Source: DAXETY01 sp051155755
GTDB lineage: Bacteria > Desulfobacterota > Desulfobacteria > Desulfobacterales > SG8-13
Assembly: GCA_051155755.1 (NCBI GenBank)
Contig: DAXETY010000042.1
Span: forward strand, 24,759-88,758
Direction of reading: 5' to 3'
DNA: 64,000 nt
Shown here: positions 1 through 8,261 of the stretch, piece after piece
Layout: every line of letters starts with the position of its first letter
How positions within the stretch are numbered: position 1 is the first letter of the stretch
The notes under the pieces: model-generated
What the model was told of the DNA's origin: nothing
What the model saw: the letters and a program-made list of their open reading frames with translations, nothing else
Databases searched by the model: none
Translations under genes and position numbers: made by a program

Positions 1-24
1 ATCATCTTCGGATGGCATGTTCAT
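1..24 (-). CDS. Start of a leftward gene cut by the window edge
   Basis: On the minus strand an ATG at 24-22 lies 8 bases after a strong ribosome-binding site (GAGGAG, complement of 33-38). Only eight codons are visible (Met-Asn-Met-Pro-Ser-Glu-Asp-Asp), so no function can be named. A second in-frame ATG follows at 18-16. The call rests only on the good Shine-Dalgarno spacing and the open frame to the edge. Confidence 0.45.
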
Positions 25-422
25 TGTCGGCACTCCTCTTTCCCAAATGGAACAAGCGTGCGTCCCAACCTGGAGTTCAGCAAATAATGTGCCAGTGTAG
101 CGGTCAAGCACAAACCGCTGAAAATAAATTGTTTTTCGTCTTCAAATCACCCTTCGGCCATCCGGAAACCTGGGTCATTTCACTCACATCCAAGCGGCAA
201 ATGCCCCATGCTTTTGTACCACGCTAAGCCCGAATTCAAACCCTGCCCGTGCGTTGTGTTGGCGTTGAACAAGCGGTGCCCACGCAACCCGGCGACATCC
301 ATTTCCGATCGAAGCCCGCCGAATCCGGATTCCTTTGACAGGCAAACGCAAAATGCGTTACAGAATCCAACGGTTCCGAACGGGGCCTGCCTGCACCGGC
401 TCCGACAATGGGAGTAACAATC
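25..422. other. Intergenic region, no gene seen
   Basis: About 400 bases between the leftward gene start at the window edge and the rightward gene at 423. Short open frames exist on both strands but none has a recognisable product or a convincing ribosome-binding site. The stretch presumably holds the divergent promoters of the two flanking genes; I could not pick out a clear -35/-10 pair. Confidence 0.5.
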
Positions 423-803
423 ATGTCCATCACCTTTGACTTCGAAAACACCCCGTCTTGTGCCGTATTTCACGCGGTCGGTGAAATTTCTTTCGACCAG
501 GTCTGCGACTCGCTGGCAGCCTTTTACCGGGAAACCGAATCCCACCCGGTTGCCAACGTGCTGTGGGACATTCGAGCGGCCGATGTCAGCCGCCTGACAA
601 GTGCTGAGATGGAGCGCTTGCCGTTGTTTGCCGGCCGCTTTACCCATGCGCGCAAGGGCGGGCGCACAGCGATCGTGGCCGCAAGAGAGGTGGACTTCGC
701 CGTAACCCGGCTCATTTCCTTTTTTTCCCACAACCTGCCGGTCACCGTACGCGCCTTTCGCAATCTGGAAGAAGCCGAATCCTGGCTGCAAGAAAGTCGA
801 TAA
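423..803 (+). CDS. Hypothetical protein, STAS/SpoIIAA-like fold suspected
   Basis: A 126-residue soluble protein. The ATG at 423 is preferred over an in-frame ATG at 408 because GGGAG lies about 7-11 bases upstream of it. The pattern (short N-terminal beta strands, a Leu/Ala-rich helix, a VLWDIR strand near residues 46-51, an AIVAAREVDF segment near 83-92 and a C-terminal helix with Glu-Glu-Ala-Glu-Ser-Trp-Leu) resembles the SpoIIAA-like/STAS proteins found widely in Desulfobacterota. The family assignment is inference. It is followed without spacing by the next gene (TAA then ATG), so the two are almost certainly co-transcribed. Confidence 0.7.
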   Translation: MSITFDFENTPSCAVFHAVGEISFDQVCDSLAAFYRETESHPVANVLWDIRAADVSRLTSAEMERLPLFAGRFTHARKGGRTAIVAAREVDFAVTRLISFFSHNLPVTVRAFRNLEEAESWLQESR

Positions 804-1133
804 ATGGTGGATTTACAAGCCAAGGTCGCCCTGATCCTGACCACCGAACTGGGAGGCGCCGGCGGACTTCAGTCGCTGTTCCGACCGAACAATATTGTCG
901 AGGTCTCCAGCCGGATGCATTCGGCAAATCCGCCGGTGGATGAAAAAATCCGCTGGTATGCCAGAAACGACCGGGGGGAAATGGTAATCTGCCTGGGGAT
1001 GAGCCTGGGGGAATTTTACGAGCAATACCAGAAAGGCAACACCATCGTGGATGAAAAACCGCAACTGTCGGCCTTTGGTATGCCGGCGCGCTTTATCCGC
1101 AAAAAATTCACCCTGATGTCCGGCGGGAAATAG
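804..1133 (+). CDS. Hypothetical protein
   Basis: A 109-residue protein whose ATG directly follows the stop codon of the upstream gene, implying translational coupling. No signal peptide, membrane segment or known motif is visible. The sequence is mixed alpha/beta with a conserved-looking central part (WYARNDRGEMVICLGMSLGE) and a basic C-terminus. I do not recognise the family. The strong hairpin terminator at 1146-1191 ends this two-gene unit. Confidence 0.65.
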   Translation: MVDLQAKVALILTTELGGAGGLQSLFRPNNIVEVSSRMHSANPPVDEKIRWYARNDRGEMVICLGMSLGEFYEQYQKGNTIVDEKPQLSAFGMPARFIRKKFTLMSGGK

Positions 1134-1145
1134 CCGCCAAATCGA

Positions 1146-1191
1146 AAAACCGAACGGGCCGATCGTCCGTGAGATCGGCCCGTTCGGTTTT
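1146..1191. terminator. Bidirectional intrinsic terminator
   Basis: A perfect 19-bp inverted repeat (1146-1164 with 1173-1191, 8-base loop) whose arms end in AAAA and TTTT. It stops the rightward pair at 423-1133 and, read leftward, begins immediately after the CCA end of tRNA-Val. The last base of its right arm (1191) is the complement of the last base of the tRNA CCA. Confidence 0.9.
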
Positions 1192-1265
1192 GGTAGGCAC
1201 GGGGAGATTTGAACTCCCGACTTCTACCGTGTCAGGGTAGCGCTCTCCCCCTGAGCTACGTGCCT
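1191..1265 (-). tRNA. tRNA-Val (anticodon GAC)
   Basis: A 75-base cloverleaf read on the minus strand. The acceptor stem is AGGCACG pairing with CGTGCCT, the anticodon stem is CTACC/GGTAG with loop CTGACAC (anticodon GAC), the T stem is GGGAG/CTCCC with TTCAAAT, and CCA is encoded (complement of 1191-1193). It is a lone tRNA with its own apparent promoter upstream and terminator immediately downstream. Confidence 0.97.
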
Positions 1266-1278
1266 GCAAAGAATTTGT

Positions 1279-1307
1279 TTGGTAGCATCGAAACCGATCG
1301 CTGTCAA
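1279..1307 (-). promoter_or_regulatory. Putative promoter of tRNA-Val
   Basis: On the minus strand a perfect TTGACA (-35, complement of 1302-1307) is followed after 17 bases by TACCAA (complement of 1279-1284). The tRNA 5' end lies 13 bases further on, a spacing usual for stable RNA genes. The -10 match is only partial. Confidence 0.55.
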
Positions 1308-1374
1308 GAGATTCGATACCAGGCCGACCCCTTCGGTGGTTGCGTTCGGCCGGCATGACGCCCGGCGGCGCCGC

Positions 1375-2589
1375 TCAATTTCCGCCGGCGTGGGAAATCA
1401 GCTCGACCTTCAAGCGGTCCGTACCCACTTCGTAGATGTTGATGCCGAAGGTTTCGAATGCATTGCGCATCAGCGCGTCGGCAAGCTGCCGCGGCTCTCC
1501 CCGATAGCCGACACTCAACAGCGCGGTGTCCTGCTGAAGCGCTTTGACCTGGACCTGCTCCACCCCTTCGATCTCGCTCAGGCTGCGGCGAAACTGAACG
1601 AAGTTCGCAAGGTTCCGGGTTCCGGAAAGCTCGATTTCGATCCGATCGGCCGCCAGGGCCTCCTGCTGCCAGGCGGCGGCAACCTGAGCGGCCAGGGTTT
1701 CACCGGCCAGGCTCCCGGCGCCGGTCAGCGCGTCGCGTGCGCCGGCATCGGGATTCACGTTGGTGGTAACGGCCGTGCGGCTGATCGACGCAATTTCCGC
1801 ACCGCTTTTGGTTCGATAGGCCTGTACATCCACCCGGCCCCGGAAGGAACGGACATCCGATCCCATGACGTTGGGGGCCTTTTCGGCGATCGCCCGGCCG
1901 ATGATGACCACATCGGCGTTAATGGCTCGGGCGAAGCCGAGAGCTTCCTCGGCGGAAATCACCGGCGAATCGTTCAGGCTGCGCTGGGCCATCTGCTGCA
2001 TCTGGGGACCGTGGTCGATCACGTTGAAGCCCTGTTCCCGCAACGCTTCTGCCATGGCTCTTTCCGCGTTCGGTTTCAGATACACCATGTCCTGGCCCCA
2101 CCAGTACTGGGGCATGTTGGATTCCAGGTCCCGTTCGGCGACAAAAAACAGTACGCGCGGCATGCCCTGTCGGGCTCTCAGCATTCCGGAGCGGGTAAGT
2201 TGATCCCGGAGGCGGCCGGTTGCCACCGTCACCTGGACCAGCACGCTGTAGCTTTCTTCCATCCGGCTTTCAGCCAGCACCTTGTAATCCTGAACGTAAC
2301 GGGCCGTACTTTCATAAAGCAGGGGGTTGAGTTTCTCCAGGTTCGTCACCATTTCGTTCAGCGGCAATATCTCGGCCACCGCCAGCCCGACCGCCGATAC
2401 CAGAGCATTGGCGATGGCCGTCTTCCGCGCGGCGTTGACGTCGTTGCGATGAATCGACTCGGTACCGATGACCACAAAGGTACTCGGCTCGGTTTCAGCC
2501 GCCTCCAAATTCGTACCGCACAGCGATATCACCAACGAACAGAGGATCGCTGCAAGCCACATTTTTCTGGTAATTCCGGTAATCATCAT
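1375..2589 (-). CDS. Exported FlgT-like protein of unknown role
   Basis: A 404-residue protein with an N-terminal signal peptide: a basic start, a hydrophobic core around residues 10-28 and a likely signal-peptidase I site near Leu-Glu-Ala-Ala-Glu. The mature part begins with a block (residues about 45-135: Ala-Ala-Arg-Lys-Thr-Ala-Ile-Ala-Asn-Ala-Leu and later SYSVLVQVTVATGRLRDQL) that resembles the N-terminal domain of FlgT, the Vibrio flagellar H-ring protein. A second domain around 145-270 recalls FlgT-M or CsgG-like folds. No flagellar genes are nearby, so a flagellar role is not supported; a general periplasmic or envelope role is more cautious. AGGGGAA precedes the start, where two adjacent ATG codons occur. 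Confidence 0.75.
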   Translation of the reverse strand: MMITGITRKMWLAAILCSLVISLCGTNLEAAETEPSTFVVIGTESIHRNDVNAARKTAIANALVSAVGLAVAEILPLNEMVTNLEKLNPLLYESTARYVQDYKVLAESRMEESYSVLVQVTVATGRLRDQLTRSGMLRARQGMPRVLFFVAERDLESNMPQYWWGQDMVYLKPNAERAMAEALREQGFNVIDHGPQMQQMAQRSLNDSPVISAEEALGFARAINADVVIIGRAIAEKAPNVMGSDVRSFRGRVDVQAYRTKSGAEIASISRTAVTTNVNPDAGARDALTGAGSLAGETLAAQVAAAWQQEALAADRIEIELSGTRNLANFVQFRRSLSEIEGVEQVQVKALQQDTALLSVGYRGEPRQLADALMRNAFETFGINIYEVGTDRLKVELISHAGGN

Positions 2590-2645
2590 GATTCCCCTTT
2601 TTCAGCGAAACGCGAAGATTTGAGACCGTATATCCCCGGTACCCA

Positions 2646-3629
2646 TCAGGCCTGCCGGGTCAAGGCATACCGGGCGATGTCGGCAAGCACTTCACGGGCC
2701 GGACCGGAATCAAACACGGCCAGCGCGGCGCAGGCCCGCTGGATGTGCTCGCCCGCTCGCTGGCGTGTGTATTCGATGCCGCCGTAACGTTCCATCAACC
2801 GAATCAACTCCAAAAATTCGGCGGTTTCAAAATCGGGCCTGGCAATGATCTGCCGGATGCGGCCCAGATCCTCGGCAGCAGCACGCGACAGGGTGTGGAT
2901 GACAGGAAGGGTCAGTTTGCCTTCCCGCAAGTCCGATCCGGACGGTTTGCCGAGCGCGGCATTGTCCACCGTATAGTCCAGCAGGTCGTCGGCCATCTGA
3001 AATGCCATGCCCAGGTGCAGGCCGTAGGCATCCAGGGCCGTTTCTTTTTCCCGGCCGGCGCCGGCCAAAATGGCGCTGACCCGGCAGGCCCCCTGAAACA
3101 ACACGGCGGTTTTGCGGCGGATCACATCGCAATATTCCGCTTCGGTTACATCCAGAGCGCCCTTGCGCTGCAGCTGCTGAATTTCTCCCTGGGACATGTT
3201 TTCGGTGATGCGGGCAATGACGTCGATGACCCGCGGGCTTCTGCTTTCCGCCGCCAGGGTCAAGGACCGTGCCAGCAAAAAATCCCCGACCAGAACAACG
3301 GTGGCATTGTCCCAGAGTTGATGGGCGGCCTGTTTGCCGCGCCGCATTCCGGAACCGTCCACCAGATCGTCATGCAGCAAGGTGGCGGCATGCAGGTACT
3401 CGAAAATGGTGGACATTTTGATCAGATGCTCGGCCTGATAACCACAAAGCCTAGCACTCAGAACGGTCAAAAGAGGGCGCAGGCGCTTGCCGCCGGCGAA
3501 CAGAATATAGCCGGCCACTTCGGAAACCAGGTCGAGGTAGGGGTCCAGATTTTCTGCCAGCGCCGCCTCGATCTGCACCAGGTCGTCTTGAACCTGCGAA
3601 AGGATCCGACGCTTGAGGGCTTCGCTCAC
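2646..3629 (-). CDS. ispB: Polyprenyl diphosphate synthase
   Basis: A 327-residue trans-prenyltransferase that lengthens a short allylic diphosphate with isopentenyl diphosphate, probably making the menaquinone side chain. Both aspartate-rich Mg-binding motifs are present: DDLVD near residue 86 followed by GMRRG, and DDLLD near residue 217 followed by GKPSGSDLREGKLTLP. GGKRLRP near residue 46 binds the diphosphate. It starts with GTG, and the GTGA overlaps the stop codon of rimO by 4 bases, so the two genes are translationally coupled. The product chain length (octaprenyl, heptaprenyl or other) cannot be read from the sequence, so the symbol is by family only. Confidence 0.9.
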   Translation of the reverse strand: MSEALKRRILSQVQDDLVQIEAALAENLDPYLDLVSEVAGYILFAGGKRLRPLLTVLSARLCGYQAEHLIKMSTIFEYLHAATLLHDDLVDGSGMRRGKQAAHQLWDNATVVLVGDFLLARSLTLAAESRSPRVIDVIARITENMSQGEIQQLQRKGALDVTEAEYCDVIRRKTAVLFQGACRVSAILAGAGREKETALDAYGLHLGMAFQMADDLLDYTVDNAALGKPSGSDLREGKLTLPVIHTLSRAAAEDLGRIRQIIARPDFETAEFLELIRLMERYGGIEYTRQRAGEHIQRACAALAVFDSGPAREVLADIARYALTRQA

Positions 3630-4945
3630 CGGCGTTCTCCAACCAGGTCGTATTCCAGTGTATCGATGATTTTCACGTCAACCATCGCGCCGATCGAAAG
3701 ATGGTCGGCATGCACATAGGTCATCCCGTCGACTTCCGGCGCCTGGAACTCGGTTCGGCCGGAATACAACCCGCTTTCAAGCGCTGCTTCGATCAGAACC
3801 GGGCAGACGGTCCCCAAATACCTGCGATTGCGCTGCAGTGACAGTTCCTGCTGGCGGACCATAAGGGTGTGATAGCGTTTCCGGGCCACTGCCGGCGGCA
3901 CATGGGCATCGAGCCGATGAGAGGCCAGATCTTCGGCGTCCGAATAGGTAAAAGCGCCGAGGTGATCGAATCCGATTTCTTCGACAAATTGCATCAGCTG
4001 CAGAAAGTCGTTGTCGCTTTCACCGGGAAATCCAACGATCACCGTGGTTCGCAGGGCTGCATCCGGCGCGGCGGCGCGAATCCGGTCAAACAGTCGCCGC
4101 AGGTCATCGACTGCATAGCGGCGACACATGCGCTGCAGCACGGAGCGACTGACATGCTGAATCGGTATGTCGAAATAGGAACAAATCCGGTCTTGTTCGG
4201 CAACCGTTCGGATCACCTCGGCATCGATGCTTTCCGGATGCCCGTACAGGAATCGAATTCGAAAATCACCGGGCAGTCGGACCAGCGATTGCAGCAAGCC
4301 GCCGAGACCGGCGGATTTCGCAAGATCACGGCCGTAGGCGGTGGTGTCCTGGGCGACCAGCACCAACTCTTTCGCACCGCTTTGAACCAGTCGGCCGGCC
4401 TCGGCGACGATCGCATCCGCCGAGCGGCTTTTCTGGGATCCCCGCAGCTTGGGAATGATGCAGTAAGTGCAGTGCCGGCTGCATCCTTCGGCGATTTTCA
4501 GATAGGCCGTCGGTCCGGGGGTGCGAAGCCGGGCCGTCCCGGAATCGTTCGGGGCGATGGTGTCCGGATCGGGAAGCAGGCAGGCCCGCGGGTCGGCGAT
4601 ACCCATCACGGCATCGACGATCCGGTCGAAGGCGCCGGTTCCCAGGAAAACATCCACCTCCGGAAGGGCATCGAGGGTTTCTTCCCGGTAGCGCTCCGGC
4701 AGACAGCCGGTGACGATCAGTCGACGGCAGCGTCCGCGCTGCTTGTATCGCGCCAACTCTAGAATCGTCTCGATGGACTCATCGGCCGCCGACTCGACAA
4801 AACTGCAGGTGTTGACCACGATCACCTCGGCCCGCTGCGGCGCATCGATCAAGCGGGCCCCGGCATTTTTCAATCGGCCCAGCATAATCTCGGCATCGAC
4901 CAGATTGCGGGCGCATCCCAGGCTGACAACATGTACGTTCAACAA
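3626..4945 (-). CDS. rimO: Ribosomal protein S12 methylthiotransferase RimO
   Basis: A 439-residue radical-SAM enzyme that adds a methylthio group to the conserved aspartate of ribosomal protein S12. The N-terminal methylthiotransferase domain holds three cysteines for the auxiliary 4Fe-4S cluster (LGCARN near 11, NTCSF near 47, TGCLPE near 81). The radical-SAM cysteines CSRHCTYC lie near residue 155, and a TRAM-like RNA-binding domain forms the last 70 residues. The start SLGCARNLVDAE favours RimO over MiaB. It is the first gene of a two-gene unit with the polyprenyl synthase, which it overlaps by 4 bases. Confidence 0.95.
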   Translation of the reverse strand: MLNVHVVSLGCARNLVDAEIMLGRLKNAGARLIDAPQRAEVIVVNTCSFVESAADESIETILELARYKQRGRCRRLIVTGCLPERYREETLDALPEVDVFLGTGAFDRIVDAVMGIADPRACLLPDPDTIAPNDSGTARLRTPGPTAYLKIAEGCSRHCTYCIIPKLRGSQKSRSADAIVAEAGRLVQSGAKELVLVAQDTTAYGRDLAKSAGLGGLLQSLVRLPGDFRIRFLYGHPESIDAEVIRTVAEQDRICSYFDIPIQHVSRSVLQRMCRRYAVDDLRRLFDRIRAAAPDAALRTTVIVGFPGESDNDFLQLMQFVEEIGFDHLGAFTYSDAEDLASHRLDAHVPPAVARKRYHTLMVRQQELSLQRNRRYLGTVCPVLIEAALESGLYSGRTEFQAPEVDGMTYVHADHLSIGAMVDVKIIDTLEYDLVGERR

Positions 4946-4997
4946 AAGCCGGTCCGATCAACCTTTGACGATCTCGGAAAAGTCGGATTCAGTAGTG

Positions 4998-5084
<87 letters not shown>

Positions 5085-5116
5085 TTTTGATGAAATTGGG
5101 ACTTTTTACGAACGCA

Positions 5117-6079
5117 TCAACCTTTGCGCTTTTTGACTTCTTCGGTGATCTGGGGCACCACCTCGAAGAGATCGCCCACGATGCCGTAATCCGCTTTGGA
5201 GAAGATGGGTGCTTCCGGGTCCTTGTTGATGGCCACGATGACCTTGGACGAAGACATACCGGCCAGATGCTGAATGGCGCCCGATATCCCGCAGGCGACA
5301 TACAGGTTGGGGGACACCACTTTGCCGGTCTGTCCGACCTGATCGGAGTGGGGGCGCCAGCCCTCATCCACTGCGGATCGCGAAGCGCCCACGGCTCCGC
5401 CCAATGCCTCCGCCAGTGCTTCTATCACCGCGTAATCGTCCCCGCCCATACCGCGGCCACCGGATACGATCACGTCGGCCTCGGTCAGCTCCAGGCGCTC
5501 GGCCTCCAGGGTTTTGTCGAGAATGGTCAGACGACTTGCGCCCGGGTCGATGTCCCGTTTTTCCACGGCGGCATCCCGGGCCGTTTCAACAATGGGGGCC
5601 GCATTGGGTCGTAGTGCCACAATCTGGGGGCTGCCGCTGAGCGCCACGTCGGCCAGCACCTTGCCGCCATACATGGGTCGAACGGCGACGATGGCCTCTC
5701 CTTCCACCCGCACGGCGGTGCAGTCCATGGCCAGGGCGGCTTCCAGCCGGGCGGCCAAACGGGCGGCCAGATCCTTGCCCTGGGTGGAAGCACCCAGGAT
5801 CACAACCGATGGTTTTTGCTCGGCCACCAGCGCGGCCACCACCGTCGTGTACACATCGGTGCGATAATCCGCCAGCGTGTCATGATCGACCACCAGCACG
5901 CGATCGGCGCCGTAATTTCCCAAAGAAGCGGCGGCAGCTTCCATGCCGGATCCCAGCACCACCGCCGTCAGATCGGTCCCGAGACCGTCGGCGATGCGCC
6001 GGCCTTCCGACACCGATTCGAAGGTCACTTTCCGAAACGCTCCGTCTCTTTGTTCCGCAATCGCAAATACCGTCATCAC
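5117..6079 (-). CDS. etfA: Electron transfer flavoprotein alpha subunit
   Basis: A 320-residue ETF alpha subunit that, with EtfB, carries FAD and moves electrons between acyl-CoA or other dehydrogenases and the quinone pool. The N-terminal part is the ETF fold. The C-terminal FAD domain is complete: the GGRGMGGDDY segment near 207-216, VGASRSAVDEGW, DQVGQTGKVVSPNLYVACGISGAIQHLAGM around residues 245-275, and NKDPEAPIF. It lies downstream of etfB with a 110-base gap and ends before the REP-like element. No ETF dehydrogenase gene is adjacent. Confidence 0.95.
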   Translation of the reverse strand: MMTVFAIAEQRDGAFRKVTFESVSEGRRIADGLGTDLTAVVLGSGMEAAAASLGNYGADRVLVVDHDTLADYRTDVYTTVVAALVAEQKPSVVILGASTQGKDLAARLAARLEAALAMDCTAVRVEGEAIVAVRPMYGGKVLADVALSGSPQIVALRPNAAPIVETARDAAVEKRDIDPGASRLTILDKTLEAERLELTEADVIVSGGRGMGGDDYAVIEALAEALGGAVGASRSAVDEGWRPHSDQVGQTGKVVSPNLYVACGISGAIQHLAGMSSSKVIVAINKDPEAPIFSKADYGIVGDLFEVVPQITEEVKKRKG

Positions 6080-6189
6080 TAGTCTCCAATACTATCGGAA
6101 TCGATTTGATTCGATCTGTTGCCGCTACACCGCCGCTCCGGGCAATCCGGGCGGACTTGGGCCCATTCGCCCCGGCGGCGGGCCGGCGC

Positions 6190-6972
6190 CTAAATCACTT
6201 TAGCCTCCTCGGCCAGCAACCGCACCAGCTCGGCGGCTTTTTCCCCGGCGCTTTCGCCTTCGATGAGGCGTCCGCCCTTGCGTTCCGGCGGCGGTTTCAA
6301 GGCCACGATGCGGGTTTTCGGCTCGCCCAGTGTCGCGGCGTCCAGTCCGATATCCGCCAGTGATTTGACGGCGAGCGGTTTTTTCTTGGCCTTCATGATG
6401 CCCGGCAGCGACGCATACCGGGGTTCGTTCAAACCCCGCTGGGTGGTAAACAACACCGGCAGTTCGGATTCGATCTCCACAGTGCCGCCTTCGATGGTGC
6501 GCCGGCAGCGTATTTTGCCGTCGACGATTTCCTGCCGGTTGACAATTGAAATGTTGGCAATCCCCAACGCCTCGGCCACGGCGGTGCCCACCAGGAAATT
6601 ATCGTCGTCCACCGCCCGTTGACCGGCAATAATCAGATCATAGGGCATCTGGGTCAGGGCCGCTGTCAGCACTTTGGCGATCTGCAGCCCGTCACAGCCC
6701 CGGGTGGCCTCGTCATTGATCAAAACGCCCTCATCGGCCCCCATGGCCAGAGCCGTTCGAACGGCCTCGGTGGCCTTATCCGGGCCGACGGTGAGAATGG
6801 TCACCTTTCCGCCTTGCGCCTCTCGAATCCGAAGGGCCTCTTCCACGGCAAATTCGTCATACGGGCTGATCACCCACTTCAGATCGGCGGTTTTGATGGA
6901 CACGCCATCGTCGGCGATTTGAATGGCCGACTCCGTCGCAGGCACCTGTTTGAGTAAAACCACGATTTCCAC
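6190..6972 (-). CDS. etfB: Electron transfer flavoprotein beta subunit
   Basis: A 260-residue ETF beta subunit. It begins MEIVVLLKQVPATE and carries the AMP/FAD-binding core typical of the family (DEGVLIND, DLIIAGQRAVDDDNFLVG around residues 115-135, and LPVLFTTQRGLNEPRYASLPGIMKAKKKPL near 190-220, the conserved ETF-beta signature). It is the first gene of the etfB-etfA pair. The 248 bases upstream (6973-7220) contain no gene and presumably the promoter, but I see no clear consensus there. Confidence 0.95.
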   Translation of the reverse strand: MEIVVLLKQVPATESAIQIADDGVSIKTADLKWVISPYDEFAVEEALRIREAQGGKVTILTVGPDKATEAVRTALAMGADEGVLINDEATRGCDGLQIAKVLTAALTQMPYDLIIAGQRAVDDDNFLVGTAVAEALGIANISIVNRQEIVDGKIRCRRTIEGGTVEIESELPVLFTTQRGLNEPRYASLPGIMKAKKKPLAVKSLADIGLDAATLGEPKTRIVALKPPPERKGGRLIEGESAGEKAAELVRLLAEEAKVI

Positions 6973-7220
6973 AGCTCAAATCCTTTCCGATGTCGATAGG
7001 TTAATCAAATTCCACCAGTGGGTGTTTCCACGGTTCGAACGTTACGGGGCAGATTGGCAAACGATACGGACAACGCCTGTCAATCGCCGGAAGAGACGGT
7101 GGCCGGTACGAACGGACACCGGATAACCATTTTATTTGAGTGGATATTCAACCCGGTCAAACTACCCGAGGATGTCAGGCTTGTCAAGAAAAGCGTCAGT
7201 CTGCAGCGGCCTCGCCGGGC

Positions 7221-8255
7221 TCAAGGCGCCGACCGTTCGAAGAAACCGGATGAGTGCACATCCCGGTAGTTGCCATCCGCTGCGCCCACAATCACCAACG
7301 CCTCCACGTTTGGCAACGATTCGATCATCGGCAAGCCTTGGGTCGGTCCCATTACCATCAGGGCCGTAGCCAGCGCGTCCGCCAGGGTGCAGCTGTCGGC
7401 GGTCACGGTTACGCTGACCACCCCGTTGGTCACCGGGCGGCCGGTGCGCGGATCGATAACATGCGCGTAGCGGCGGCCGGCTATCTCAAAAAAATTCCGG
7501 TAATCTCCGCTGGTGGCCATGGCACGATCCGACAAGGCCGCCACCCGGTATACCGCGTCCTGAGGCGCATCGGCTTCCGGCCGATTCACCCCGATTTTCC
7601 AGGGTCCGCCGTCTTTTCGCCGGCCGGCGGCATAGACCTCGCCGCCGATTTCCACCAGGAAGTTTTTATAGCCGCTTTCCTTCAACAAAACGGCAACCTG
7701 ATCCACGCCGTATCCCTTTGCGATCGAAGCCAGGTCAAGTTGGACATCGGCATCCCGCTTGGCCAGGACCCGGTCTTCAAAAAGGGTGATACGGTCGAAG
7801 CCCACCCGGGCCAGGGCCGCCCGAATCGCCTCCGCAGACGGAATTCCCTCCGGCGGACCCATGCGGCCGAATCCCCAGAGTTCCACCAGAGGTGCCACAG
7901 TCGGATCCCACGCCCCTCCGGAAAGGCGGTGTACTTGCTCGGCCACCTGCATGACGCGGCTGAAGTCATTTGAAATCGGAAAGCGTTCGCCGACCCGACC
8001 AAATCGATTGAAGCGGCTGATTTCGCTGTCCTGCCGGTAGGTGGACATGCTTTGGTTGATCGCTTCCAGCCGTCGATCGATGCGTTCCTTCAGGTCGGCG
8101 GTGCTCGGCAGGGAAACAGCCACCACCTTGACCGTGTAGGTGGTGCCCATGGTATTGCCGGTCATCCGATATTCGGTGGGCCCGCAACCGAATATCACGG
8201 TCAGGAAAATGCTGGTGCCCAGACACGCTGATAAAAAAAAAGATGTACGATTCAT
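7221..8255 (-). CDS. apbE: FAD:protein FMN transferase, ApbE family lipoprotein
   Basis: A 344-residue ApbE-family enzyme, which attaches FMN covalently to threonine in partners such as RnfG/RnfD or NqrB/C. The N-terminus is a lipoprotein signal (hydrophobic segment 6-22, cysteine at 24), placing it on the periplasmic side. Family landmarks are GNTMGTTYTV near 33, the AINQSMSTYRQDSEISRFN segment, LDLASIAKGYGVD near residue 173, and the C-terminal ATALMVMG block. It starts 6 bases after the end of hypE, so it is transcribed with the hydrogenase maturation genes, although an ApbE role in NiFe maturation is not established. The flavinylated target is not in the window. Confidence 0.9.
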   Translation of the reverse strand: MNRTSFFLSACLGTSIFLTVIFGCGPTEYRMTGNTMGTTYTVKVVAVSLPSTADLKERIDRRLEAINQSMSTYRQDSEISRFNRFGRVGERFPISNDFSRVMQVAEQVHRLSGGAWDPTVAPLVELWGFGRMGPPEGIPSAEAIRAALARVGFDRITLFEDRVLAKRDADVQLDLASIAKGYGVDQVAVLLKESGYKNFLVEIGGEVYAAGRRKDGGPWKIGVNRPEADAPQDAVYRVAALSDRAMATSGDYRNFFEIAGRRYAHVIDPRTGRPVTNGVVSVTVTADSCTLADALATALMVMGPTQGLPMIESLPNVEALVIVGAADGNYRDVHSSGFFERSAP

Positions 8256-8261
8256 AAGGGC

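Noticed and set aside
12..227. A 71-codon plus-strand frame at the left edge
   Set aside because: No ribosome-binding site and no recognisable similarity; it also crosses the better-supported leftward start at 24.
1279..2787. A 502-codon plus-strand frame opposite the FlgT-like gene
   Set aside because: Antisense shadow with biased composition; the minus-strand frame has a signal peptide and ribosome-binding site.
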